Notes under the pieces: model-generated
The model's input: only the letters and a program-made list of their open reading frames with translations
Told to the model about the DNA's origin: nothing
Database searches by the model: none
In this document: positions 38,970 through 45,248 of the stretch, piece by piece
Layout: each line of letters opens with the position of its first letter
How positions within the stretch are numbered: position 1 is the first letter of the stretch
Assembly: GCA_016709305.1 (NCBI GenBank)
Contig: JADJNA010000009.1
Location: 83,888 to 147,887 of the forward strand
DNA length: 64,000 nucleotides
Direction: 5' to 3'
DNA from: Candidatus Villigracilis saccharophilus
GTDB taxonomy: Bacteria > Chloroflexota > Anaerolineae > Anaerolineales > Villigracilaceae
Made by a program: the position numbers and the translations under genes

Positions 38970-39400
38970 GTTTTAAGGAATGTCTGCAATTCCTTCAAGC
39001 CATCATAAACTCTTCGTTTTAGTTCATCGTCTAGATTTAACTCGTCCAATTCATCTTCATCCAAAACAGTTTGGGTTCCATCCGCAGAAACCCAAAGATC
39101 CAGCGCAAGATCAACATACGAAACAAAGTCATCTTCAATGATGGCGGGCTTGCCGATGTTGCAATACCAACCTTTGAAATGATCATCATCGCGGTCGTAA
39201 ATTTCAAAGATGCTATACCAGCGGTCTGAATAAAATGTTTCTACAAAGCGGTCATTGCGCTTCAGCACGATCTCCATAAAAGGCATATCATCACGATTGA
39301 ATAATGCCTCCAATGTAATTGCATTTTCGTCACGGCTCAAAGCTATGCCTTCATATTGCCATGTCACTTCATCTGCAAGATTTTTCTTCAAGACTTTCAT
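38951..39400 (-). CDS. DUF402 protein, last gene of the thiamine operon
   Basis: A protein of about 149 residues from ATG 39400 (MKVLKKNLADEVTWQYEG); its ATG overlaps the thiQ stop (ATGA), whereas a start 3 codons upstream (39409) would overlap further. The DUF402 core is visible: FYSDRWYSIFEIYD, KGWYCNIGKPA, and FVSYVDLALDLWVSADG followed by DEDEL, the acidic metal-binding motif. Characterised members are nucleoside or cytidylyl phosphate hydrolases (for example FomD-like), so a nucleotide phosphatase is possible. The last codons are read from the terminator stem. Placement in the thiamine operon may hint at a thiamine phosphate or nucleotide substrate, but that is weak. Confidence 0.8.
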   Translation of the reverse strand: MKVLKKNLADEVTWQYEGIALSRDENAITLEALFNRDDMPFMEIVLKRNDRFVETFYSDRWYSIFEIYDRDDDHFKGWYCNIGKPAIIEDDFVSYVDLALDLWVSADGTQTVLDEDELDELNLDDELKRRVYDGLKELQTFLKTKNPPC

Positions 39401-40385
39401 GTGAGACATTCCACCTGAACTTTCACGCGAATGATTTGACCGATCTTCGGTGCATCTTTCGAGTGGATGATAAGCCCGCCTCTTAATTTAACCTGAAATT
39501 GATCCTGCTTAAATAGCACATCTTCCACTTTTAGTTTTATCTCGTCATCCCCCGCCTCTGATTGTTTCAACAATAACGATATTTTCTCGCCCTTTGGGTG
39601 TTTGTGCTTGCAATTTAAAGTAAATATGCCAACTTCAGTTTTGACCTTATTCGCCGAGGTGATCACGCCTTCGATGACATTACCCATGCCCAACATCCGC
39701 GCTGTCCATGCGGATTTGGGATTCGTCCACACCTCATCAGGCGTGCCGTCGCGGATGATGTCGCCGTCGTGCAGGAAGAGAATACGGTCAGCGATGGTGA
39801 AGGCTTCATCCTGATCGTGAGTGACATAGATTGCCGGGATTTTCGTTTTATGCAAAATGGCACGTATTTGATTCAGCAAATCTTCCTTCAAAGATTTATC
39901 CAATGCGCCGAGGGGTTCATCAAACATCAACAGGCGCGGACTCGGCGCGAGGGCGCGAGCGAGGGCAACGCGCTGCTGCTCGCCGCCAGAGAGATCGGTC
40001 ACTTTGCGGTTTTCGAAACCTGTCAAATTGACCAAGTCCAACATTTCGGCGACTCTTGATTTTATTGTTTCAGCGGAATGTTTCTCATCTTCAACCCGAA
40101 CGCGATGTTGTCGAAAATGTTCAGGTGAGGAAAAAGCCCATAGTCTTGAAAGACCAAGCCGAAGTCGCGGAGGTGAGACGGCGTTTGGGCAAGGTCAATG
40201 TTGTTGAACAGGATCGAGCCGCGTTCAGGATTTTCCAATCCAGCAATCATCCGCAAGAGCGTGGACTTTCCGCTTCCTGACGCACCGAGCAAGCAAATGG
40301 TTTCACCTTGCGCCACGGAAAATGAAATGCCGCGCAGAAGCGGTTTGCCTTCGTAGGCTTTGACGATGTTTCGAACTTCGAGCAT
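39397..40385 (-). CDS. thiQ: Thiamine ABC transporter ATP-binding protein (one frameshift)
   Basis: The start at ATG 40385 (MLEVRNIVKAYEGKPLLRG) abuts the permease stop. Walker A GASGSGKST and Q-loop VFQDYG are in the first frame. Signature LSGGEQQR, Walker B LLMFDEPLGALD and the switch His in VTHDQDE are in the second. Adding one T to the T3 run at 40068-40070 joins MRNIPLK to TIKSRVAEML and gives about 330 residues, including a C-terminal TOBE-like domain (FTLNCKHKHPKGEKISLLL). It energises uptake with ThiP and ThiB. Specificity for thiamine is deduced from the riboswitch and ThiN in the same operon; the sequence alone would also fit an iron or spermidine importer. Confidence 0.85.
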
Positions 40386-40386
40386 T

Positions 40387-42036
40387 TTAGAATTCTCCAG
40401 AGTCGGAAAGGCGTAATTTTTCGATGGCAAGGATCGCAAGCGTGGTGAGCAGCATGAGCAGAGTTGCCATCGCCATCGCCTGACCGAAGTTGAGACCACC
40501 AGGCTGGGAAAGAAAACGTTGAATGGCAATCGGGATGGTCGGGTACTCGGGACGAGTGAGCAGAAGGGTGGCGCCAAATTCGCCAAGCGAAACCGTGAAA
40601 GCAAAGGTCGCGGCGCTCAGTGTAGCGCGGGAAAGAATCGGAAAATCAACAGTCTGCCAAACGCGGAAAGGTGATGCTCCCAAAGTAGCTGCGGCTTGAC
40701 GCAACCGCTCAGGGATTGACGCGAGTGCAGGTTGCAGAGTGCGAATCACAAATGGCAACGCAACGAGCGTATGCGCGATGGGAACAAACCATGGCGAAGC
40801 GAGCGAACGTCCGAAGGAAATGATGAAGCCAAGTCCCAGCATGACCGCCGACGAACCAAGCGGAAGCATAATGAGCGGGTCGAGAAATTTTTCGAGGCGG
40901 GTCGGTTTGGCAAGCGCGTACGCAGCGGGATAACCAAGCGCGAGCGAAAGAAAAACGGTGACACTGGCGTATCCAAGTGAATTGGCGGCGGCTTGAATAG
41001 GCGGAACGTAGAATAACGATCCGCGGCGATTGATGAAAAGTTCTTTATAGTAATCGGTGGTAAATCCATATTGGACTTCGCCGCGTTGACCACGGTCTGC
41101 TTCGAGGCGGGTGAATGATCGAATAGGTAGAGAGAGCAAAGGCAGAAGGAAGAGTGCAGAAAGCAGAATGCAGAGCGTGGTGACGAAGATTTTTTCTTGT
41201 ATGGTTTTTGGTTTATTCGCAAGTGAAAATCTTGGCGCGGTTTGGGTGGTGACTTGGTTGATGGTGCGGGTGTAGAGAATGGAAAAGATCAGCGTGAAAA
41301 TCAATTGAACGATGGAAAGCAGCGCAGCGAGCGGAAGGTTGGGGAGTTTGAGCACGCGCAGGTAAATTTCTACTTCAAGGGTGGAGAAGTTTGAGCCGCC
41401 TAATAAAAGGATGACACCGAAACTGGTGAAGTCAAACATGAAGACCAGCAATGCGGCGGCGAGCAGGGATGGACGGAGCAATGGCAGTGTAACATTTTTC
41501 CACACGTGGAACGTGTCCGCACCGAGGGAACGGGCGGCAGCTTCGAGTTTCGGGTCGAGGCGCGAGAGGGCGTTGCCTACGATGCGAATGACGATGGTGG
41601 TGTTATAAAAAATATTAGCAAGTACGATCAGTAAAAAGTAAAAAGTTTTGGAAGTTGCGAAATCTGAGGAAAGAGGAAAGAGGAAAGAAAATATTCCGTG
41701 ATTGCCGACTAGCGCATTGAAACTTGATGCGACGACTACGGTGGGAAGCATGAAGGGAACGGCAGTGAGGGCGCGGAGCAGGGATTTGCCGCGAAAGTTG
41801 AAGCGGGAAAAGAGAACAGCGGACGGCAGGCCGAGGACGAAGGTTAATAAGGTAGAAAGAATTGCCTGATAAAAAGTAAATCCAGCGACAGAGAGAATAG
41901 TCTCAAAATTTTTCTGAGTGAATGCCGAGGAATCAAATGCAAGGATAATAATCCGCGCGAGGGGTTGGAAGAAGAAAAAGAGCAGGAAGAGGATCGGTGC
42001 GAGCCAGAGCGAAAGACGAACAAACCACACAGACAC
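40387..42036 (-). CDS. thiP: Thiamine ABC transporter permease, double-domain
   Basis: The 549-residue protein has about twelve membrane helices in two homologous halves, each with a binding-protein-dependent permease motif (EAAARSLGADTFHVWKNVTLP in the first, RQAAATLGASPFRVWQTVDFP in the second), the contact loops with the ATPase. The start is a GTG at 42036 with no ribosome site, lying inside an inverted repeat (42023-42088). Three 7-bp repeat arrays lie inside the coding region and encode parts of membrane helices. Its stop is directly followed by thiQ. Together with ThiB and ThiQ it makes a complete importer. Confidence 0.87.
   Translation of the reverse strand: MSVWFVRLSLWLAPILFLLFFFFQPLARIIILAFDSSAFTQKNFETILSVAGFTFYQAILSTLLTFVLGLPSAVLFSRFNFRGKSLLRALTAVPFMLPTVVVASSFNALVGNHGIFSFLFPLSSDFATSKTFYFLLIVLANIFYNTTIVIRIVGNALSRLDPKLEAAARSLGADTFHVWKNVTLPLLRPSLLAAALLVFMFDFTSFGVILLLGGSNFSTLEVEIYLRVLKLPNLPLAALLSIVQLIFTLIFSILYTRTINQVTTQTAPRFSLANKPKTIQEKIFVTTLCILLSALFLLPLLSLPIRSFTRLEADRGQRGEVQYGFTTDYYKELFINRRGSLFYVPPIQAAANSLGYASVTVFLSLALGYPAAYALAKPTRLEKFLDPLIMLPLGSSAVMLGLGFIISFGRSLASPWFVPIAHTLVALPFVIRTLQPALASIPERLRQAAATLGASPFRVWQTVDFPILSRATLSAATFAFTVSLGEFGATLLLTRPEYPTIPIAIQRFLSQPGGLNFGQAMAMATLLMLLTTLAILAIEKLRLSDSGEF
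41142..41176. repeat. Heptamer array inside thiP
   Basis: Five 7-base units gcagaag, gaagagt, gcagaaa, gcagaat, gcagagc. On the coding strand they encode the hydrophobic stretch LCILLSALFLL. Confidence 0.65.
41631..41692. repeat. Two heptamer arrays inside thiP
   Basis: gtaaaaa twice plus a partial (41631-41650), then gaggaaa three times plus a partial (41666-41692). They encode TFYFLL and FSFLFPLSS. The reading frame stays open although the unit length is not a multiple of three. Confidence 0.7.
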
Positions 42037-42088
42037 AAAGACACGGAGAATTTTATCTCTCTCTCAGTGTCTCAGTGCCTTCGTGGTT
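42023..42088. repeat. Imperfect inverted repeat covering the thiP start
   Basis: Arm one (42023-42048) reads AACCACACAGACACAAAG... and arm two (42061-42088) is the imperfect reverse complement of the same unit (AACCACGAAGGCACTGAG on the other strand). Both arms show an ~8-base GACAC/GGCAC period. Units of this AACCACGAAG-type are common intergenic repeats in Chloroflexota-like genomes (general recollection). The thiP GTG start codon lies within arm one. Confidence 0.6.
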
Positions 42089-42114
42089 TAAATCTTTATT
42101 TTGCATTTAATTGT

Positions 42115-43182
42115 TTATTTCATTGCCGCTGCCCATGCTTCGATCCATTCATCGCGGTTGGATGCGATCTCTGAATACGAAAGCACAGCAGGACTTTCTG
42201 CGACCTGTGCAAAGTTCGTAAAGACTTCTGGAAGTTTTGCGTTTTTATTGACTGGATAAACGAACATATTAAGCGGCATGTCTTCCTGAAATTTCTGGCT
42301 CAGCATGAAGTCTACAAACTTTTGGGCGAGGGCTTGCTTCGGCGTGTTCTTGAGAATGCCTACGAATTCGATCTGACGAAAGCACATATCTGATACAACA
42401 ATGGAAGCGGTTGGAGATTCGGTCAACGGCTCGGAGGCGAAGAATACTTCCGCGGCGGGGCTCGAGGCGTAGGAAACGACCATTGGCTGGGGTCCTTTGC
42501 CTGAGGAGGCGGAGAAGTTGGTGTAGTAGGCAGTTTCCCAGCCATCTACAACGACGGTTCCATTGGCTTTCAGGCTCTGCCAGTAATCAAGATATCCTTC
42601 GCCAAAGTGGGCTCGGGTGGCAAGCAGGAAGGCAAGACCAGGCGAGGACGTGGCAGGGTTCTCCACGACCAGTAAATCCTTGTACTCAGGTTTTGTGAGG
42701 TCTTCAAAAGATTGGGGAACAGCGAGATTATTTTCAGTGAAATAGGCTTTATCGTAATTGATGCATACATCGCCATAGTCCACGGGCAGGGCGCGGTTGG
42801 AAGGGTCGAGTTTGAATTCGTCATCAATGTCACTTAATGCGGGTGATTGATATGTTTCAAAAATATCCGCTTCGAGTGCGCGGGAGAGGAAGGTATTGTC
42901 CACGCCGAAGATGACATCCGCGATGGGAGCGTCTTTGGTCAGGATGGCTTGATTGAGCATGGAACCTGCGTCACCGCTTTGGATGAAAGAGACCTTGGCG
43001 TTATTGTCCGTTTCGAAGGCTTTGACCACGTCCTCGCCAATGGCGAATGAGTCGTGGGTCATGACGGTAATGGTTTGGGGTCTTGTTGGGGTGGAGGCAG
43101 GCACGCAGGAGGCGAGGAATAAAGTAAAAAGTAAAAAGCAAAGTCCTGAGGCTCTTGAAGGGTAAAAAGCGGGGTGTTTCAT
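42115..43182 (-). CDS. thiB: Thiamine ABC transporter substrate-binding lipoprotein
   Basis: The 355-residue protein has a lipoprotein signal peptide (hydrophobic stretch LCFLLFTLFLASC, with Cys26 as lipid site), then the TbpA/ThiB-type binding protein: ITVMTHDSFAIGEDVVKAFE, KVSFIQSGDAGSMLNQAIL, DVIFGVDNTFLSRAL and VVDGWETAYYTNFS. It captures thiamine or its phosphates outside the membrane and delivers it to ThiP. Its ATG overlaps the ThiN stop by 4 bases (43179-43182). The hydrophobic core of the signal peptide is encoded by a 7-bp repeat array at 43121-43141. A gap of 78 bases to thiP is filled mostly by the inverted repeat. Confidence 0.88.
   Translation of the reverse strand: MKHPAFYPSRASGLCFLLFTLFLASCVPASTPTRPQTITVMTHDSFAIGEDVVKAFETDNNAKVSFIQSGDAGSMLNQAILTKDAPIADVIFGVDNTFLSRALEADIFETYQSPALSDIDDEFKLDPSNRALPVDYGDVCINYDKAYFTENNLAVPQSFEDLTKPEYKDLLVVENPATSSPGLAFLLATRAHFGEGYLDYWQSLKANGTVVVDGWETAYYTNFSASSGKGPQPMVVSYASSPAAEVFFASEPLTESPTASIVVSDMCFRQIEFVGILKNTPKQALAQKFVDFMLSQKFQEDMPLNMFVYPVNKNAKLPEVFTNFAQVAESPAVLSYSEIASNRDEWIEAWAAAMK
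43121..43141. repeat. Heptamer array in the thiB signal peptide
   Basis: aaagtaa, aaagtaa, aaagcaa repeat every 7 bases. On the coding strand they give the Leu/Phe-rich core LLFTLFL. Confidence 0.65.
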
Positions 43183-43853
43183 TTCGTAGTCTCCAGTAAT
43201 TGGTAATTAGAGTTATTGATTCGACGATGGACGATGAGCAGCAAGCCAGATTTGATCTGGACCGTTGCCGCCTCGCCTGTCATTTCGTTGCTGATGCCGC
43301 GTGTTTTGTTTGGATATAAAGTTTCATTTTGCAAGGGCCACTTCAGACCTGTGGTGACGATGCCTGCGACTTCTCCCTGCCAGGGAATAAGCGAAACAAG
43401 GTCGTTGGGTGTTCCGTTAATTTCGCAGGTATCGTGGCAGAAGAAAATTTCTTCGATGCCGTCGTCGAGGTGAATGTCAAAGGTTGAAGGTCGAAGGTTG
43501 CTGATGAGGGCGATATTGCCGAGGGTTTGGTCAAGGCGTCCGCCTAGGGCGGCGAGGATGATGACCTGTTCGGGGTTCAAGGTCAGCGCATGTTGAATGG
43601 CAAGTTCGAGATCGGTTTCGTTTTTATCTTTGGGGTAAAGAACCACTTCATTTTCAAATTTTGAAATCTCGAAATTGGCAGGTAATGAGTCAAGATCACC
43701 TACGATTACGTTGGGTGTAAGCCCAAGTGCGAGCGCGTGACGTGTACCGCCATCTGCGGCGATAATGAGGTCATCTTCATGCAGAAGAGCTCGGGCTTTT
43801 TCCAAATCGGGCAGGTCGCCGTTGGCGAAGATGATGATGCGTTTTGGGAACAA
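43179..43853 (-). CDS. thiN: Thiamine pyrophosphokinase
   Basis: The 224-residue protein has the thiamine pyrophosphokinase motifs: IIIFANGDLPD, DDLIIAADGGTRHALALG, VIVGDLDSL, YPKDKNETDLELAI and ALGGRLDQTLGNI. It converts thiamine plus ATP to thiamine diphosphate and AMP, the step needed after importing thiamine. The most upstream start in frame is TTG 43853, with GGAGG 6 bases before it; this site lies in the 3' arm of the riboswitch-linked hairpin. It is the first gene of the operon. The C-terminus (NNSNYQLLETTK) and an internal loop (SNLRPSTFD) are encoded by heptamer repeats. Confidence 0.88.
   Translation of the reverse strand: MFPKRIIIFANGDLPDLEKARALLHEDDLIIAADGGTRHALALGLTPNVIVGDLDSLPANFEISKFENEVVLYPKDKNETDLELAIQHALTLNPEQVIILAALGGRLDQTLGNIALISNLRPSTFDIHLDDGIEEIFFCHDTCEINGTPNDLVSLIPWQGEVAGIVTTGLKWPLQNETLYPNKTRGISNEMTGEAATVQIKSGLLLIVHRRINNSNYQLLETTK
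43195..43242. repeat. Heptamer repeats at the 3' end of thiN
   Basis: agtaatt, ggtaatt, agagtta (43195-43215) and then cgacgat, ggacgat, gagcagc (43222-43242). The first array is the GTAATTA unit also seen after the AFOR gene. Both arrays lie in coding sequence. Confidence 0.55.
43481..43501. repeat. Heptamer array inside thiN
   Basis: aggttga, aggtcga, aggttgc repeat every 7 bases, encoding SNLRPSTFD on the opposite strand. Confidence 0.55.
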
Positions 43854-43876
43854 AAAATCCTCCGAGGACGGAGGAT
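43852..43876 (-). promoter_or_regulatory. Riboswitch expression platform: hairpin holding the thiN ribosome site
   Basis: On the minus strand ATCCTCCG pairs with CGGAGGAT around a TCCT loop, followed at once by T6 and the TTG start of thiN. The 3' arm contains the GGAGG Shine-Dalgarno sequence. The structure could act as an intrinsic terminator, as a ribosome-site sequester, or both. Confidence 0.7.
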
Positions 43877-43892
43877 GGCTGTGAGTGAATCA

Positions 43893-43980
43893 AGAGTCCC
43901 TCCGCTGGTATTAACCAGATCAGGTAATGCGGGTCGAGCGGCTTGCGCTCCTCTCAGCCTGTCGAGCAGGCTCCCCGTTC
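43893..43980 (-). ncRNA. TPP riboswitch (THI element)
   Basis: On the minus strand the conserved THI parts appear in order: GGGGAGCC, the P3 side stem, GGCTGAGAGG, a variable stem, ACCCGCATTACCTGATCTGG, then TTAATACCAGCGGAGGGA. Spacing and the core sequences (CTGAGA, ACCTGATCTGG, GCGGAGGGA) match the thiamine pyrophosphate aptamer. It controls the downstream thiN-thiB-thiP-thiQ operon, shutting it off when thiamine diphosphate is plentiful. Confidence 0.95.
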
Positions 43981-43993
43981 AATTGTTAAAAAG

Positions 43994-44022
43994 AGTATAT
44001 GACCGTGAAGGGGGAATGTCAA
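43994..44022 (-). promoter_or_regulatory. Sigma70 promoter of the thiamine operon
   Basis: On the minus strand a perfect -35 TTGACA (44022-44017) and TATACT (43999-43994) are 17 bases apart. Transcription should begin just before the TPP aptamer. Confidence 0.8.
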
Positions 44023-44040
44023 GGCAAAAATTGGCAAACA

Positions 44041-44068
44041 AAAAGACCGCCAGTGTTTGACGGTCTCT
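44041..44068 (-). terminator. Intrinsic terminator of the 44-59 kb locus
   Basis: On the minus strand AGACCGTC and GCGGTCT form a stem around a short loop, followed by T4G, directly after the hydrolase stop at 44069. Confidence 0.75.
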
Positions 44069-44857
44069 CTAGCGAACTCTGCGCTTCCATTCTTCCTTCA
44101 ACTGCAGTTCCCGCGGACTTGCGCCTGAGTCAAGTGCAAGGAAATCTGTCATCAGGCGGTTGAATTGATTTGGATTATCCACCATTGGGAAATGCCCCGT
44201 CCCATCAAGGGTGATCTGATGCATGTGATTCGGAAAGTGATCGATCTTTTCCTGTGAAGGCGGCGCAACCGCAGGGTCGTTCGCACCATTGGCAAACAGG
44301 CAGGGAATTCCAAGGTTGCGGATCTCAGGAAACAACGGGGTCGACTCGAATCCCTTTATCGAAGCAGAAACAGCCAGCAGGTCGGCCTTGGATGCGTCTG
44401 CCAGAGCGGAAGCGCCATCGGGAGTCCGAACAGCCAGCCATTCGGCAAGCTCTGCCATGGAGGCAGTCCGCGTACGGATGTTGATCGCTTCATAATCCAG
44501 TGGGCAGTTAACTGCCATCATTCGGTCAATACTCTGCGGCCATTTCTTGATAAAGGATAAACCAACCAGTGCGCCAAGGTTATGACCAACGATCGCGACC
44601 TTGCCAATGCCCATTTCCTCAAGGAAGCGGTTGATCATGTCTGCCTGGCTGTCAATGGAATAGTGCTGCGGGTCGCGCGCGGTATCCCCAAAGCCGTAAA
44701 GATCAACCGCGTAAGCGCGGAACGATGTGGAGGCAATCTGCATGGCGTTGATCCAGTAACGCCATGAGCCAACCCAGCCGTGCAGAAAAACAATGGGACG
44801 GCCGCGTCCCAAAGCCTCGTAATGCACTATCGAACCATCAAGAATGATCGCGCTCAT
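44069..44857 (-). CDS. Alpha/beta-hydrolase-fold protein with Asn in place of nucleophile Ser
   Basis: The 262-residue protein has the alpha/beta-hydrolase layout: FLHGWVGSWRYW (oxyanion region), then the nucleophile elbow reading VGHNLGALVG, an acid Asp in GANDPAVAP and the catalytic His in GTGHFPMVDNP. The nucleophile position is Asn (codon AAC) instead of Ser. It is paralogous to the hydrolase at 56733-57530, which keeps VGHSMGG with codon AGC, so one base change separates them. Either a non-hydrolytic binding protein or a point error is possible. It is the last gene of the locus, starting 6 bases after the CheY-like gene. Confidence 0.8.
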   Translation of the reverse strand: MSAIILDGSIVHYEALGRGRPIVFLHGWVGSWRYWINAMQIASTSFRAYAVDLYGFGDTARDPQHYSIDSQADMINRFLEEMGIGKVAIVGHNLGALVGLSFIKKWPQSIDRMMAVNCPLDYEAINIRTRTASMAELAEWLAVRTPDGASALADASKADLLAVSASIKGFESTPLFPEIRNLGIPCLFANGANDPAVAPPSQEKIDHFPNHMHQITLDGTGHFPMVDNPNQFNRLMTDFLALDSGASPRELQLKEEWKRRVR

Positions 44858-44863
44858 TAAAAA

Positions 44864-45238
44864 CTATTTTCCAAATTTTGCGAGAATGGCTTTTACCCGT
44901 TCAGTAAGTTGCGTGGGGGCGAAGGGCTTGAGCATGTAATCCTCCGCGCCTACATCCATACCGGTTTGGATCTCAGAGTCTTGTCCCTTGGCGGATAAAA
45001 AGACCACTGGAATATCCCTTAAGATCGGGTCGGCTTTCATTAGTCGGCAGGCTTCATAGCCGGTCATTTTGGGCATACGCACATCCATGAGGATCAGGTC
45101 GGGGATAACCTGCACGGCTTGTTGGACCGCCTCTTCTCCATTGGCGGTGGCGGTGACCTCGTGCCCGGCAAACCGCAAAGTAAATGCCACAAGTTCACGA
45201 ATATCTGGTTCGTCTTCTGCTATGAGTATCCTTGCCAT
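44864..45238 (-). CDS. CheY-like single-domain response regulator
   Basis: A 124-residue stand-alone receiver: LIAEDEPDIR acidic pocket, phospho-acceptor Asp in LILMDVRMPKMTG, Thr/Ser position in FLSAKGQ and Lys in MLKPFAP. It starts at ATG 45238, 10 bases after the stop of the giant kinase gene, and is probably its direct phosphate target. No output domain is present, so it must act by binding a partner. A longer upstream frame runs into the kinase gene and is not real. Confidence 0.88.
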   Translation of the reverse strand: MARILIAEDEPDIRELVAFTLRFAGHEVTATANGEEAVQQAVQVIPDLILMDVRMPKMTGYEACRLMKADPILRDIPVVFLSAKGQDSEIQTGMDVGAEDYMLKPFAPTQLTERVKAILAKFGK

Positions 45239-45248
45239 ACAAACTCCA

